This document shows positions 1-8,692 of a stretch of 40,542 nucleotides of DNA, one piece after another; the first letter of the stretch is position 1, and each line of letters starts with the position of its first letter. The position numbers and the translations under genes are program-made. Origin of the DNA: Methylophilales bacterium (GTDB lineage: Bacteria; Pseudomonadota; Gammaproteobacteria; Burkholderiales; Methylophilaceae). The notes below the pieces were generated by a model. It made no database searches, had not been told where the DNA came from, and worked only from the letters and a program-made list of their open reading frames with translations. The stretch lies in assembly GCA_021414145.1 (NCBI GenBank), contig JAIOOY010000008.1, positions 1 to 40,542 on the forward strand. The letters run 5' to 3'.

Positions 1-31
1 GGACGCGGGACGCGCGTGACGGTCACCTTCA

Positions 32-1285
32 CTATTTCGTCTTAACGTCGAGTTGCTTGAGTTTACGGTAAAGGTGGGTACGCTCTAGGCCCACGGCATC
101 GGCCACGCGGCTCATATTGCCGCCTGCCTTGGCGATGTGATGCTCGAAATATAGACGCTCGAACGCATCTCGTGCCTCGCGCAAAGGCTGGTCAAACGAC
201 ACCAAGAACGGCGCGTTGGTGTGTTCCAGGCCGGAAAATTCTTGCAGTATGTGTTGAACCTCGCTCAAACCAATTACGTCTTCTTTGGCTGCGAGCAATA
301 ATCTTTTGACGACATTTTCCAACTGCGCCAGATTACCCGGCCATTCTGCGTTGCGTAATGCATTCAGCGCGGCTGTATCGAAGCTATGGTAAGGTGTTTC
401 ACCAGCCTCAGTTAAGCGTGTGGCAAGGCCGCTGGCGAGTTCCGGAATGTCTTCTCTATGCTCGTTTAGCGCCGGAACACGCACGGTGAGCGCACCTATG
501 GCCTGTAGCAAGATGTCATCAAATTGGTGCGCAGCGGCAAGCTGCGGCAAGTCACGCGAAGTACTGCAAATCACGCGCACGGCGTATTTCTCGGCTTTTT
601 GTATGAGCAACAACAGGCCTTTTTGCGCACTGTTGGAAAGCTCGGCGATTTCGCCAGTAAACAACACGCCATTTTGGGCGTGTTGTAGCATTTCCAGCGG
701 TGATTGCGCCAGTTTTTCCGGCGCCTCCAGTGTCAGCCAAGGCGTGTCAGCTTGATGCAAAGCTCGAGCGCAGAGCTCCACGCCGCAGCCTTTAGCACCT
801 AACAATAGCAAAGGCGCTTTGGATTTGGCAGCTTGCTCCAAGCGCGAGCGCAACTCCATCATGGCCGCACTTTTGCCTAGGCCGATTAAATTCACGCTCT
901 GGCGCGGTAGATGTTCGCCCGCCTTGAGCGCGGCACTGACCGTTTTGAGCAGTTTTTGCAGGGCAATAGGTTTTTCCAGAAAGTCGAACGCACCTATCCG
1001 CGTGGCTTCCACCGCGGTATCCACCGTAGCATGGCCGGACATCATCACTACCGGCATTGTCAGCAGGCCCCCGCTGACCCACTCCTTAAGCAGAGTCACG
1101 CCGTCGCAGTCGGGCATCCAAATGTCGAGCAGCACCAAATCAGGCTGAGTTTTCAGACGGAAATTGCGCGCTTCAGCAGCGTTTTCCGCCAAAACTACGT
1201 GATAGCCCTCATCTTCCAGAATGTCGCGTAGCAACTCGCGGATGCCGACTTCATCATCTACCACAAGGATATGCCGTGCACTCAT
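32..1285 (-). CDS. ntrX: NtrX-like response regulator with degenerate AAA+ domain
   Basis: This is a 417-residue response regulator of the NtrC/NtrX architecture and the cognate partner of the kinase immediately upstream, with which it overlaps by 4 bp. Residues 5-118 form a receiver domain with the phosphoacceptor Asp54 (LLDIWMP), switch Ser83 and Lys105. Residues about 130-345 correspond to the sigma-54 AAA+ domain, but it is visibly decayed. The Walker A region reads GAKGCGVE (163-170) without the catalytic Lys, no GAFTGA loop is present, and the Walker B position reads NGVLFTGEIAEL. A Fis-type helix-turn-helix (NMSRVADAVGLERTHLYRKL) closes the protein. The family fits NtrX of nitrogen or redox signalling. 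It probably binds DNA as a phosphorylation-controlled regulator and does not remodel sigma-54 polymerase. The 31 bases before its stop codon, at the window edge, hold only a short GTGAC-g-GTCAC dyad. Confidence 0.88.
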   Translation of the reverse strand: MSARHILVVDDEVGIRELLRDILEDEGYHVVLAENAAEARNFRLKTQPDLVLLDIWMPDCDGVTLLKEWVSGGLLTMPVVMMSGHATVDTAVEATRIGAFDFLEKPIALQKLLKTVSAALKAGEHLPRQSVNLIGLGKSAAMMELRSRLEQAAKSKAPLLLLGAKGCGVELCARALHQADTPWLTLEAPEKLAQSPLEMLQHAQNGVLFTGEIAELSNSAQKGLLLLIQKAEKYAVRVICSTSRDLPQLAAAHQFDDILLQAIGALTVRVPALNEHREDIPELASGLATRLTEAGETPYHSFDTAALNALRNAEWPGNLAQLENVVKRLLLAAKEDVIGLSEVQHILQEFSGLEHTNAPFLVSFDQPLREARDAFERLYFEHHIAKAGGNMSRVADAVGLERTHLYRKLKQLDVKTK

Positions 1286-3381
1286 GTTGATCCCTTTAGT
1301 ACGGGCAGCGACAGACTGATTTCAGCGCCGCCGTCGGGGTGATTTTTGATTTGTATAGCGCCATGATGTTCTTCCACTATCTTCTTTACGATGGCCAGAC
1401 CCAAGCCCGTACCATGACGCTTGGTGGTGACATAAGGTTCAAACACGCGCGCAATCATTTCTTCTGGGAAACCGCTACCGTTATCTCGAATCATTAGGTG
1501 TACATGATTATCGCGCAAGGTGCTCGCAACATGAATGCTGGCATCGGCTACATCCTCAAGTGCGTCTTGCGCGTTGCGCAACAGATTATGCAGCACTTGG
1601 CGCAACATTGTGGCATCACCTTCTATAATAAAAGCGGTTTTAGGCACGCTGATGTGCATGGTCACACCAGGCGGCTCGTACAACGCCAGCACTTCGCGTA
1701 GCAAATCATTAAAGTTAAGCTCAGCCAGATTTAGCGCGGGTGAGCGCGCATATTCGCTGAATTCATTCACCATACTTTTCAACGCAGTGACTTGGGCGAC
1801 GATGGTATGGGTGGCGCGCTGCAATACCTTGGCATCGCTCGCGTCCAGTTTGCTGGTCAGTTTGTGTTCCAAGCGCTCGGCGGAAAGCTGAATCGGTGTG
1901 AGCGGGTTTTTAATTTCATGCGCCAAACGCCTTGCCACCTCACCCCAAGCTGCGTCGCGCTGAGCTTGCATAAGCTTGGTGATATCGTCGAACACCACTA
2001 CAAAGCCGCTATCACTGCCAGCAGGCAAGCGACTGCCACGCACCAGCAACACTTGCCCACCCGTCAGTTCGATTTGTTGTTGCCAGTCCGCATCGGATTT
2101 CTGCAACAAAATAGACTGAGCCAAAGGCGCTAATATTTCCTGCGATTTTGCCAAATCTACCAATGCTTGCCCAGGAGTGAGATCCACACCCAAAATCAGC
2201 CTGGCGGCTGGGTTACAGGCGCGCAAAGCATAATGCTCATCCAACGCCAGCACCCCTGAAGACAGATTGGCCAAGATTGCTTCAAGATAACCGTGCGCGG
2301 CCTCCACCTCAACGCGATGCTGTTCGTTGGAAAGCGTAACCTCACGTAGTTGTTTGGTCATGCTGTTGAAGGAGCGCACCAAAATACCCAACTCATCCTT
2401 GCCATGCACTGGCAGCACAACATTGTAGTCACCGCTGGCAATAGCGCGCGTACCTTCAGCCAGCACGCCCAGCGGGGCCGATAGGCGGCGACTCAACACA
2501 AAGGCAAATGCCACTGCAGAAAGCATGGCCAGCATCAGCACCAAGGTCAACGTGAGCGCGAACACATCCTTCAAAGCGCTACGCGCAAAAGACAATTCCT
2601 GATAATCCTGATACACAGTTTGCACAGCTTCCGCCGTGTCAGACAAGGTTTTTGGCACCGGTTGCAACAGCTGCAAAATACGGGCGTCTTCTTGTAAATC
2701 TTGCGTATTGACTGGGGATAGTACGCGCAAATACAGGCCTTTTCCTAAAATCGGGTCTATCATCCCGAAGCTGTGCTTGCGACCTTTTCGCAGCTGATCA
2801 ACGCTGGGTAGTTCAGGCAAAAAGCTGGTGGAATCACTGCTGGAAAATGCCAAAATTTTGCCTTGTGGTGTAAGTAATACTGCGTCTTGTACACCCGACT
2901 TTTCGCGCAGGTCATTAAGCGCGCTAATGTGGCCAGTGCTGCTTTGTAATGCCAATTGCAGCGCCATGTTTTCGCCCTTGTCTTGCAGCTCGTGCAGCAT
3001 GATGTCCAAGGTGCTTTGCCCTAGTCGCAGACCACCATCCAGCGCGGCCTCCACTTTGACGTTGAACCATGATTCGATAGAACGCGTGAGGAAATTTACC
3101 GATACGGAGTAGACAATCAACCCAGGAATAATCGCCATCATGGCAAACATGCCCAGCAAGCGTAAGGTGAGGCGACTGCCCATCACTTGGGCTTTAAATT
3201 GGCGATACAGCTTCCACAATTGCCAACCTACTAATACCGCCAAAGATCCGGCGAGAATGATGTTCAGCACTAACAAAATGGTGTAGTTTTGGCCGGAAAC
3301 GGCTGTGTTAGCGCTGGCATGAGACAGCAGATAGAGCAGGATTGCTCCCAGAACCACACCTATCAAAACCACGTACTTCAT
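1282..3381 (-). CDS. ntrY: NtrY-like membrane sensor histidine kinase
   Basis: A 699-residue sensor kinase paired with the NtrX-like regulator. The N-terminus has two membrane segments (about residues 3-23 and 35-60), a further hydrophobic segment near 85-105, an extracytoplasmic sensing region, and another membrane helix near 275-298. Then come a HAMP linker, a PAS domain (LEAILANLSSGVLALDE), a HisKA H-box (ARRLAHEIKNPLTPIQ) and a HATPase domain with N box (NAQDAL), G1 (DNGSGFP) and G2 (GTGLGLAIVKKI). This is the NtrY order and length. The start overlaps the DUF4390 stop by 4 bp and the stop overlaps ntrX by 4 bp, indicating translational coupling. It should autophosphorylate on the H-box His and pass phosphate to Asp54 of NtrX. 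The signal is unknown; NtrY has been linked to nitrogen status and redox in relatives. Confidence 0.9.
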   Translation of the reverse strand: MKYVVLIGVVLGAILLYLLSHASANTAVSGQNYTILLVLNIILAGSLAVLVGWQLWKLYRQFKAQVMGSRLTLRLLGMFAMMAIIPGLIVYSVSVNFLTRSIESWFNVKVEAALDGGLRLGQSTLDIMLHELQDKGENMALQLALQSSTGHISALNDLREKSGVQDAVLLTPQGKILAFSSSDSTSFLPELPSVDQLRKGRKHSFGMIDPILGKGLYLRVLSPVNTQDLQEDARILQLLQPVPKTLSDTAEAVQTVYQDYQELSFARSALKDVFALTLTLVLMLAMLSAVAFAFVLSRRLSAPLGVLAEGTRAIASGDYNVVLPVHGKDELGILVRSFNSMTKQLREVTLSNEQHRVEVEAAHGYLEAILANLSSGVLALDEHYALRACNPAARLILGVDLTPGQALVDLAKSQEILAPLAQSILLQKSDADWQQQIELTGGQVLLVRGSRLPAGSDSGFVVVFDDITKLMQAQRDAAWGEVARRLAHEIKNPLTPIQLSAERLEHKLTSKLDASDAKVLQRATHTIVAQVTALKSMVNEFSEYARSPALNLAELNFNDLLREVLALYEPPGVTMHISVPKTAFIIEGDATMLRQVLHNLLRNAQDALEDVADASIHVASTLRDNHVHLMIRDNGSGFPEEMIARVFEPYVTTKRHGTGLGLAIVKKIVEEHHGAIQIKNHPDGGAEISLSLPVLKGST

Positions 3382-3983
3382 GGCTTTTCTGGTTTGTCTA
3401 AATTAGACTTGTCTAAGTTGGGCTTGTCAAAATTGGGAACCCAACGATAGCGCTCAGACACCAAATTCCACTCCTCCGAACCAAGAGCGCTGACTTGTAG
3501 CGGCTTAGGCAGCCTCGTAGGATCTAGCCGCATGCGTAGCAAAGCGTAATAGTTGGCATCTTTTTTGAGCGCAGATTTTTCTACCACGAACAAGCCGCGC
3601 AATTTACCCAAAGCATCTAGCGCTTCCGCCAAAGTGACGTAACTGGTTTGGTGTTTACCCAGCGTGAGCAAATATTGACGCGATAGGGCGTGGTAACCCA
3701 GTTTAGCCACTACGCTGGTATTGGCGGCTTCTTGATCCACCCAGTATCTATGCGGTTCCATCAGCACGAATTCGATTAAAAAATTGAGCGCGATACCTTT
3801 GTTGATGGCTTCTTCCAATTCACGACTAAAGCTAATCTCAAAATCTGCATTGAGGTGATAAGCATCATCGGCGGGCACCAATTCGGCATGTGCCACACTG
3901 ATGCCAGCGGCATTAACGTAACTTGCGGTCGCGAGCAATAGCGCCGCACACAGCATCAAGCTACATTTTTTGTATAAGCGCAT
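3378..3983 (-). CDS. DUF4390 family exported protein
   Basis: Uncharacterised protein resembling the DUF4390 family, which is found almost only beside rsmB and ntrY in betaproteobacteria. The open frame extends to a GTG at 4007, inside rsmB. The ATG at 3983 is preferred because it begins a classic signal peptide (MRLYKKCSLMLCAALLLATA), giving a 201-residue precursor with predicted cleavage after VNA. The mature part is a beta-rich sequence with no recognisable catalytic motif. It is translationally coupled to ntrY by a 4 bp overlap and overlaps the end of rsmB, so it may be a periplasmic partner of the NtrY sensor domain. That partnership is inference from position only. GTG 4007 or ATG 4004/3998 remain possible starts. 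Confidence 0.75.
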   Translation of the reverse strand: MRLYKKCSLMLCAALLLATASYVNAAGISVAHAELVPADDAYHLNADFEISFSRELEEAINKGIALNFLIEFVLMEPHRYWVDQEAANTSVVAKLGYHALSRQYLLTLGKHQTSYVTLAEALDALGKLRGLFVVEKSALKKDANYYALLRMRLDPTRLPKPLQVSALGSEEWNLVSERYRWVPNFDKPNLDKSNLDKPEKP

Positions 3984-5238
3984 AAAAGAATCCGTCATGT
4001 TCATCACAGGGCAAAAGTTGACCAGACTGACCTAATCCCTCCCAAAGATTAAGCGTTTTGGCATCTGCGGTAGAGGCCAAAAACGCTTGAATTTGCTGGT
4101 GATTTTCTTCTTCAAACACCGAGCAAGTGGCGTACAGCAATTTACCACCCTTTGCCAAAGTTGACCATAAACTGTGCAAAATCGCATTTTGCTGCGCGCA
4201 AAAGCTGGCGATGTCGGCCTCGCGGCGCAACCATTTAATATCGGGGTGGCGGCGCACGATGCCGGATGCGGTACATGGCACATCGGCCAGAATGCGGTCA
4301 AACGGCACGCCGTTCCACCATGTTTCCGGTTTGGCGGCATCACCCGCTTTCACTCTGGCTTTTAGCCCCAATCTCTGCAAAGTGCCGCTCACTTTTTGCA
4401 GCCTCATCTCGTCACTATCCAAAGCTAGCAGTTCAATGTCCGCCAACTCCAACAAATGTGCCGCTTTTCCGCCCGGTGCGCTGCACGCGTCCAGCACCCG
4501 CATTTCAGCTTTAACATCCAGCATAGGTGCGGCGAACTGTGCTCCCAAATCTTGCACAGAAAGCAGCCCCTGAGAAAATCCGGGCAGTTTCTCCACCGGC
4601 AATGGTTTTTCTAAAATAAGTCCAAATTCGCCAACAAGATGAGCGTCTATGCCCTCCTTCATCAGCTGCTGAAGATAGTCATTACGCTTGGTTTTGCGAA
4701 TATTGATGCGCAAGGTCATAGGTGGATGCTGATTTCCGACTTTAAGCATGGCCTCCCAATCGTCTGGATATTGCTTTTGCAGTTTATTCACCCACCACTG
4801 AGGATAAGCCAGTTGAATGGATGGTTTCTGCGACAAATTCTGGTTGAGTGTCTCGCGCTGACGCAAAAAATTACGCAACACACCATTCACCAAGCCCTTT
4901 ACCCATGGTTTATTTAGCGTAGCAGCAGCTTGTACAGCATGATCTACCACTGCGTGCGACGCATTTTTGCTGTACTCCAACTGGTACAACGCCACCAACA
5001 GCAGATAATGCACACGCTCATCATCCAGTGGCCGATCCAGTAAGGCGGAGAGCAAAGCTTGCAGGCGCGATAACCAGCGCAATGTGCCGTAACTCAAATC
5101 TTGCATAATACCGCGCTGTTGGGGCGTGAAATCTGGCTGGCGCGCCTCGTCCAAAGCTTGATTCAGGTTACGACCTGATAATACCTTTGCCACCACTTGG
5201 GCGGCGAGAAGTTGGGCGTTATGCAAACTTATCGCCAA
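3961..5238 (-). CDS. rsmB: 16S rRNA (cytosine967-C5)-methyltransferase RsmB
   Basis: 425 residues, the normal RsmB length. The N-terminal NusB-like RNA-binding domain covers about residues 1-145. The C-terminal SAM-dependent methyltransferase carries motif I (LDACSAPGGKAAH) and the two RsmB/Nop2 cysteine motifs, the catalytic TCSV (ATCSVFEEEN) and the release cysteine DVPCTASG. RRHPDIKWLRR is strongly family-specific. The enzyme methylates C967 of 16S rRNA. The start used is a TTG that overlaps the fmt stop by about 20 bp. No ATG lies nearby and the alignment to the family N-terminus (AQVVAKVLSG) supports it, but the start codon is the least certain part. It sits between fmt and DUF4390 in the usual housekeeping block. 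Confidence 0.93.
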   Translation of the reverse strand: MAISLHNAQLLAAQVVAKVLSGRNLNQALDEARQPDFTPQQRGIMQDLSYGTLRWLSRLQALLSALLDRPLDDERVHYLLLVALYQLEYSKNASHAVVDHAVQAAATLNKPWVKGLVNGVLRNFLRQRETLNQNLSQKPSIQLAYPQWWVNKLQKQYPDDWEAMLKVGNQHPPMTLRINIRKTKRNDYLQQLMKEGIDAHLVGEFGLILEKPLPVEKLPGFSQGLLSVQDLGAQFAAPMLDVKAEMRVLDACSAPGGKAAHLLELADIELLALDSDEMRLQKVSGTLQRLGLKARVKAGDAAKPETWWNGVPFDRILADVPCTASGIVRRHPDIKWLRREADIASFCAQQNAILHSLWSTLAKGGKLLYATCSVFEEENHQQIQAFLASTADAKTLNLWEGLGQSGQLLPCDEHDGFFYALIQKM

Positions 5239-6133
5239 TCTTGAGCGGCGTTCCCGCCAAAAACTCTTTCCATCCCAAGCGCTTGCCGCCGGGTTTTTGC
5301 AGCTCGGTAATACACAATGCTCCTTCGCCGCAGGACACGACTATGCCGCCTTCCAGCGCGATGACTTCTCCTGCCGCGCCGCGCCATTGTGCTGCACTGG
5401 CGAACCAGACTTTCCATACTTCACCCTGCATCATGGCGGTAGCCACCGGAAACGGATTGAATGCGCGTACCTGCCGTGATATTTCTACCGCGCTACGATT
5501 CCAGTCTATAGGTGCTTCGGATTTTTGCAGCTTTTCGGCATAGGTCACCAACGCCTCTTTTTGTGGCTCTGGAACCAGCGCATCAAGTTCCGCTAACGCC
5601 TCCACCATCAGCCTGCCGCCTTGTTCAGCCAAGGTATCATGCAATGTCTGTGCAGTATCTAGCGTGGTGATGGGAATCACCGCTTTTTTCAACATTGCTC
5701 CCGCATCCAGCGCCAGCACCACTTGCATGATGGTCACTCCGGTTTCGCTGTCTCCCGCCAGAAGTGCCCGCTGTATCGGTGCAGCCCCACGCCAGCGAGG
5801 CAACAGCGAAGCGTGGATGTTGTAACAACCATGTTTAGGCATATCGAGAATAGCCTGCGGAATGATGAGACCATAAGCCGCCACAACCATCACTTCGGCT
5901 TCAGTCTCAGCGATGCGGCTTTGTACTTCAGGCGCTTTTAGCGTTTCTGGCTGGAAAATTAGTAACTGGTGAGCCAGGGCCAACTCCTTCACCGGACTGG
6001 CTTTTAGCTTCATTCCCCGCCCGGCAGGCCGATCCGGTTGGGTGAGTATCAATACGATATCGTGCCCAGCTTTAATCAGTGCGGCGAGCGCGGGTACAGC
6101 AAAATCCGGCGTACCGGCAAAGATGATTTTCAT
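5219..6133 (-). CDS. fmt: Methionyl-tRNA formyltransferase
   Basis: 304 residues. Fmt transfers a formyl group from 10-formyl-tetrahydrofolate to Met-tRNAfMet before translation initiation. It opens with the Rossmann start MKIIFAGTPDFAVPALA and contains the folate site LPRWRGAAPIQRAL, the catalytic HASLLPRWRG context (Asn-His-Asp type, here NIHASLLP) and DAGAML. The C-terminal OB-like domain (RQVRAFNPFPVA onward) is complete. It follows def by about 10 bp and overlaps rsmB, the standard def-fmt-rsmB arrangement that couples N-formylation and deformylation. Confidence 0.96.
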   Translation of the reverse strand: MKIIFAGTPDFAVPALAALIKAGHDIVLILTQPDRPAGRGMKLKASPVKELALAHQLLIFQPETLKAPEVQSRIAETEAEVMVVAAYGLIIPQAILDMPKHGCYNIHASLLPRWRGAAPIQRALLAGDSETGVTIMQVVLALDAGAMLKKAVIPITTLDTAQTLHDTLAEQGGRLMVEALAELDALVPEPQKEALVTYAEKLQKSEAPIDWNRSAVEISRQVRAFNPFPVATAMMQGEVWKVWFASAAQWRGAAGEVIALEGGIVVSCGEGALCITELQKPGGKRLGWKEFLAGTPLKIGDKFA

Positions 6134-6143
6134 AGACTGTTAG

Positions 6144-6647
6144 CTACATCGTCTCGCGCAGCCGCTTTTTCATCTTGTTTTTGATGCGGATCTGCTTCAA
6201 CTGCGACAAATATTCCACAAACACTTTACCCTTGAGGTGATCCATCTCATGCTGAATGCACACTGCCAGCAAACCATCCGCATTGAGTTTGAACTTTTTC
6301 CCTTCAATATCCAACGCCTCTACCGTAATTTTTTCCGGTCTTTTTACAATTTCAAAAATGCCGGGAACGGAGAGGCAGCCTTCTTCAAATTCCTGCATGC
6401 CGTCGGCTTGGAGGATACGCGGGTTAATGAACACTTGTAGTTTGGATTTATCTTCTGAAATATCCATGACGATGACTTGCTGATGCTCATCCACCTGAGT
6501 TGCAGCCAAGCCTATGCCAGGCGCGGCATACATGGTTTCAGCCATGTCACGTACCAGTTTGCGGATGTTGTCATCCACGACGGCGACAGGTTTTGCCACG
6601 GTATAAAGTCTTGGGTCGGGATAATGAACTATCTCTAGAATTGCCAT
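6144..6647 (-). CDS. def: Peptide deformylase
   Basis: 167 residues, full length. Removes the formyl group from nascent N-termini using a metal ion. All three signature motifs are present: GIGLAATQV (motif 1), EEGCLSVP with the metal-binding Cys (motif 2) and QHEMDHLKG with the two His ligands and catalytic Glu (motif 3). It is the first gene of the minus-strand block def-fmt-rsmB-DUF4390-ntrYX. A perfect TATAAT lies about 27 bp upstream of the ATG on the minus strand. Confidence 0.97.
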   Translation of the reverse strand: MAILEIVHYPDPRLYTVAKPVAVVDDNIRKLVRDMAETMYAAPGIGLAATQVDEHQQVIVMDISEDKSKLQVFINPRILQADGMQEFEEGCLSVPGIFEIVKRPEKITVEALDIEGKKFKLNADGLLAVCIQHEMDHLKGKVFVEYLSQLKQIRIKNKMKKRLRETM

Positions 6648-6652
6648 AATGC

Positions 6653-6681
6653 TTGCCTTACAATGAAGTCATGATTATAAC
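6653..6681 (+). promoter_or_regulatory. Divergent promoter for dprA (+) and def (-) with overlapping -10 boxes
   Basis: On the plus strand TTGCCT (6653-6658) and TATAAC (6676-6681) are separated by exactly 17 bp, a sigma-70-like promoter for dprA that would give a leader of only about 9 nt. On the minus strand a perfect TATAAT occupies 6674-6679, so the -10 boxes of the two directions overlap. The minus-strand -35 is poor. This is inferred from consensus matching only. Confidence 0.5.
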
Positions 6682-6696
6682 GCTGCGGGCACTAGT

Positions 6697-7770
6697 ATGT
6701 TAGACGCGGAAGAAGCCCGCTACTGGATTGCGCTTTCACTGATTTCTGGGCTAGGTGGCGAAAATTATCGCCGCTTATTGAGCGCTTTTGGCGACCCCGA
6801 GCAAATATATGCCACTCCCATCTCGCATCTGCGCGACGTAGTAGATAGCAACATCTCCAGCGCCATCACCCAAGGCATAGATGAAGAAAAACTAGCCCCC
6901 GCTATGGCTTGGTTGGCGCAACCCAATAATCGGCTGCTGACGTTGGCAGATAGCGATTACCCCCAGACTCTACTAGAAATTTCTGATCCGCCGCCTGTGC
7001 TGTATCTCAAAGGGGATGTGACACGTCTCAACCAACCATGCCTCGCCGTAGTAGGCAGTCGTAATGCTTCCCCGCAAGGCTTGAACACAGCAGAGGCGTT
7101 TTCTCAAGCACTTGCCGATGCCGGTTGGTGCGTAGTCAGCGGCATGGCATTAGGGATTGACGGCGCAGCGCATAAGGGCGCGCTGAAAGGCAAGGCTAGT
7201 ACCGTCGCCGTGGTAGGTACTGGTTTGGATATTGTGTATCCATCACGTCATCGTGATTTGGCGCATGAGATTGCTCAAAAAGGAGCGATGATTTCCGAGT
7301 TTCCGTTGGCAACACCCTCCATCGCGGGCAATTTTCCGCGTCGGAATCGCATCATCAGTGGTTTGGCAAGAGGTGTGCTGATTGTGGAAGCCAATTTGCA
7401 AAGCGGCTCGCTCATCACCGCACGCCTAGCAGGCGAACAGGGACGCGAGGTGTTCGCCATCCCCGGTTCCATCCATTCGCCCTTGTCCAAGGGCTGTCAT
7501 CTGCTCATCAAACAAGGCGCAAAACTTGTAGATAGTATTCACGACATCCTTGAAGAATTAGGCACTGCCCCCATTTCTCAATTAGAGGAGTCAAGTCAAG
7601 GCGAAGAATTACCGTTATTAACAGCAATGGGCTACGAAGCTGTTGCAGCAGAAACTTTAATTCAGCGGTGTAGCTTGACGAGTGAGCAGGTTTCGGCGAT
7701 GCTACTTACGCTGGAACTCGATGGAAGAATTGCCAGTTTGCCGGGTGGGCGGTATCAGCGCCTAAATTAA
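6697..7770 (+). CDS. dprA: DNA-processing protein DprA (Smf)
   Basis: 357 residues. DprA loads RecA on incoming single-stranded DNA during natural transformation. The N-terminal helical domain contains the helix-hairpin-like segment (LISGLGGENYRRLLSAFG). The Rossmann-like DprA core shows VVGSRNASPQGL, VSGMALGIDGAAHKGAL, SEFPLATPS, FPRRNRIISGL and SGSLITARLA. The C-terminal ~60 residues fit the winged-helix DML1 domain. Its neighbours def and smg match the usual beta/gammaproteobacterial fmt-def-dprA-smg block. The start is close behind the predicted -10, so the leader is very short. Confidence 0.95.
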   Translation: MLDAEEARYWIALSLISGLGGENYRRLLSAFGDPEQIYATPISHLRDVVDSNISSAITQGIDEEKLAPAMAWLAQPNNRLLTLADSDYPQTLLEISDPPPVLYLKGDVTRLNQPCLAVVGSRNASPQGLNTAEAFSQALADAGWCVVSGMALGIDGAAHKGALKGKASTVAVVGTGLDIVYPSRHRDLAHEIAQKGAMISEFPLATPSIAGNFPRRNRIISGLARGVLIVEANLQSGSLITARLAGEQGREVFAIPGSIHSPLSKGCHLLIKQGAKLVDSIHDILEELGTAPISQLEESSQGEELPLLTAMGYEAVAAETLIQRCSLTSEQVSAMLLTLELDGRIASLPGGRYQRLN

Positions 7771-7798
7771 TAAACCCCTGAAACTAAAAGGAAAAATC

Positions 7799-8248
7799 AT
7801 GTTCGAGCTACTGGTATATCTGTTTGAGAATTACATCGAAGTGCAAGTGCGTGCCGATGAAAAAACTGTGGCCAAAGAGCTCTCCGCCGCTGGTTTTGAT
7901 AGCGATGACATCAACCGCGCTTTCAGCTGGTTTAACAGCTTAGAAGTCCTATCTGCCAGCGACATGGCGGCTGACAGCGCAGGCTGCCGCATCTACGCCG
8001 AAGAAGAAACCAAGAAAATCGGCCACGAGTGCTTGAGCTTTCTGATGTTTCTAGAACAAGCCGGCGTACTCAATCCGCAAGAACGTGAAGTGGTAATAGA
8101 TCGACTGCTGGCGTTACCGGAGATGGAAGTCAATCTAGAGCAAACTAAATGGATCTCACTAATGGTGCTGTGGCGGCACGGTAAAGCGAAGGATTATCTG
8201 TTTGTAGAGGATGCCCTGTTCAACAACAGTCACCCTACCATACACTAG
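7799..8248 (+). CDS. smg: DUF494 family protein Smg
   Basis: 149 residues of the DUF494/Smg family, whose function is not established. The start MFELLVYLFENY and the acidic helical body are typical. AAGGA precedes the ATG at good spacing (aaaaggaaaaatcATG). It lies 28 bp after dprA and just before fliW, probably in the same transcript. There is no catalytic motif. Confidence 0.9.
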   Translation: MFELLVYLFENYIEVQVRADEKTVAKELSAAGFDSDDINRAFSWFNSLEVLSASDMAADSAGCRIYAEEETKKIGHECLSFLMFLEQAGVLNPQEREVVIDRLLALPEMEVNLEQTKWISLMVLWRHGKAKDYLFVEDALFNNSHPTIH

Positions 8249-8258
8249 AAAACCAATC

Positions 8259-8690
8259 ATGAATTTCATTCTTACCCGTTTTGATTCACAAGAAGTTGAT
8301 ATTGATAGCGAAAGCATCATTGTCTTCCCACAAGGCATCCCGCCATTTGATCACTGCACGCGTTACAAATTTTTTCATGAAGAAGGCAAAGGACGCATCT
8401 TCTGGCTGCAATCGCTGGATGAGGCTAGCTTGGTTTTTTCTGTCACCGATCCCGCACTACTCAGGTTAGCTTATGAAGTGGCGTTGACCGACGAAGAACA
8501 GGCTTTGCTCAGGTTTGATGAAGGTGATGAACTGCTGCTAGCAGTGATTTTGTACCGGGATGATGGCAAGCAAAGCAACGCCTTGAATGCGGTTACTACC
8601 TCGCCAATAGTACTCAACACCGATAAACGGTTGGGCTTACAAAAAACATTGACGGAGTTTGGCGCGCAGGTGGTGATTAAAGGTATGTAA
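8259..8690 (+). CDS. fliW: Flagellar assembly factor FliW
   Basis: FliW binds flagellin, and in many bacteria sequesters or allosterically inhibits the translational repressor CsrA. The open frame runs from 8211 but overlaps smg; the ATG at 8259 (MNFILTRFDSQEVD) gives 143 residues, the family length. Seen motifs include IIVFPQGIPPFDHC, matching the IPGFE-type hallmark, then WLQSLDEASLVFSVTDP and a C-terminal PIVLNTDKRLGLQ segment. No csrA or flagellin gene is adjacent. The stop lies 2 nt from the stop of convergent metF. Confidence 0.88.
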   Translation: MNFILTRFDSQEVDIDSESIIVFPQGIPPFDHCTRYKFFHEEGKGRIFWLQSLDEASLVFSVTDPALLRLAYEVALTDEEQALLRFDEGDELLLAVILYRDDGKQSNALNAVTTSPIVLNTDKRLGLQKTLTEFGAQVVIKGM

Positions 8691-8692
8691 CG

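Noticed and set aside
1-31. GGACGCG direct repeat and GTGAC-g-GTCAC dyad at the window edge
   Set aside because: Too short and truncated by the window edge to interpret.
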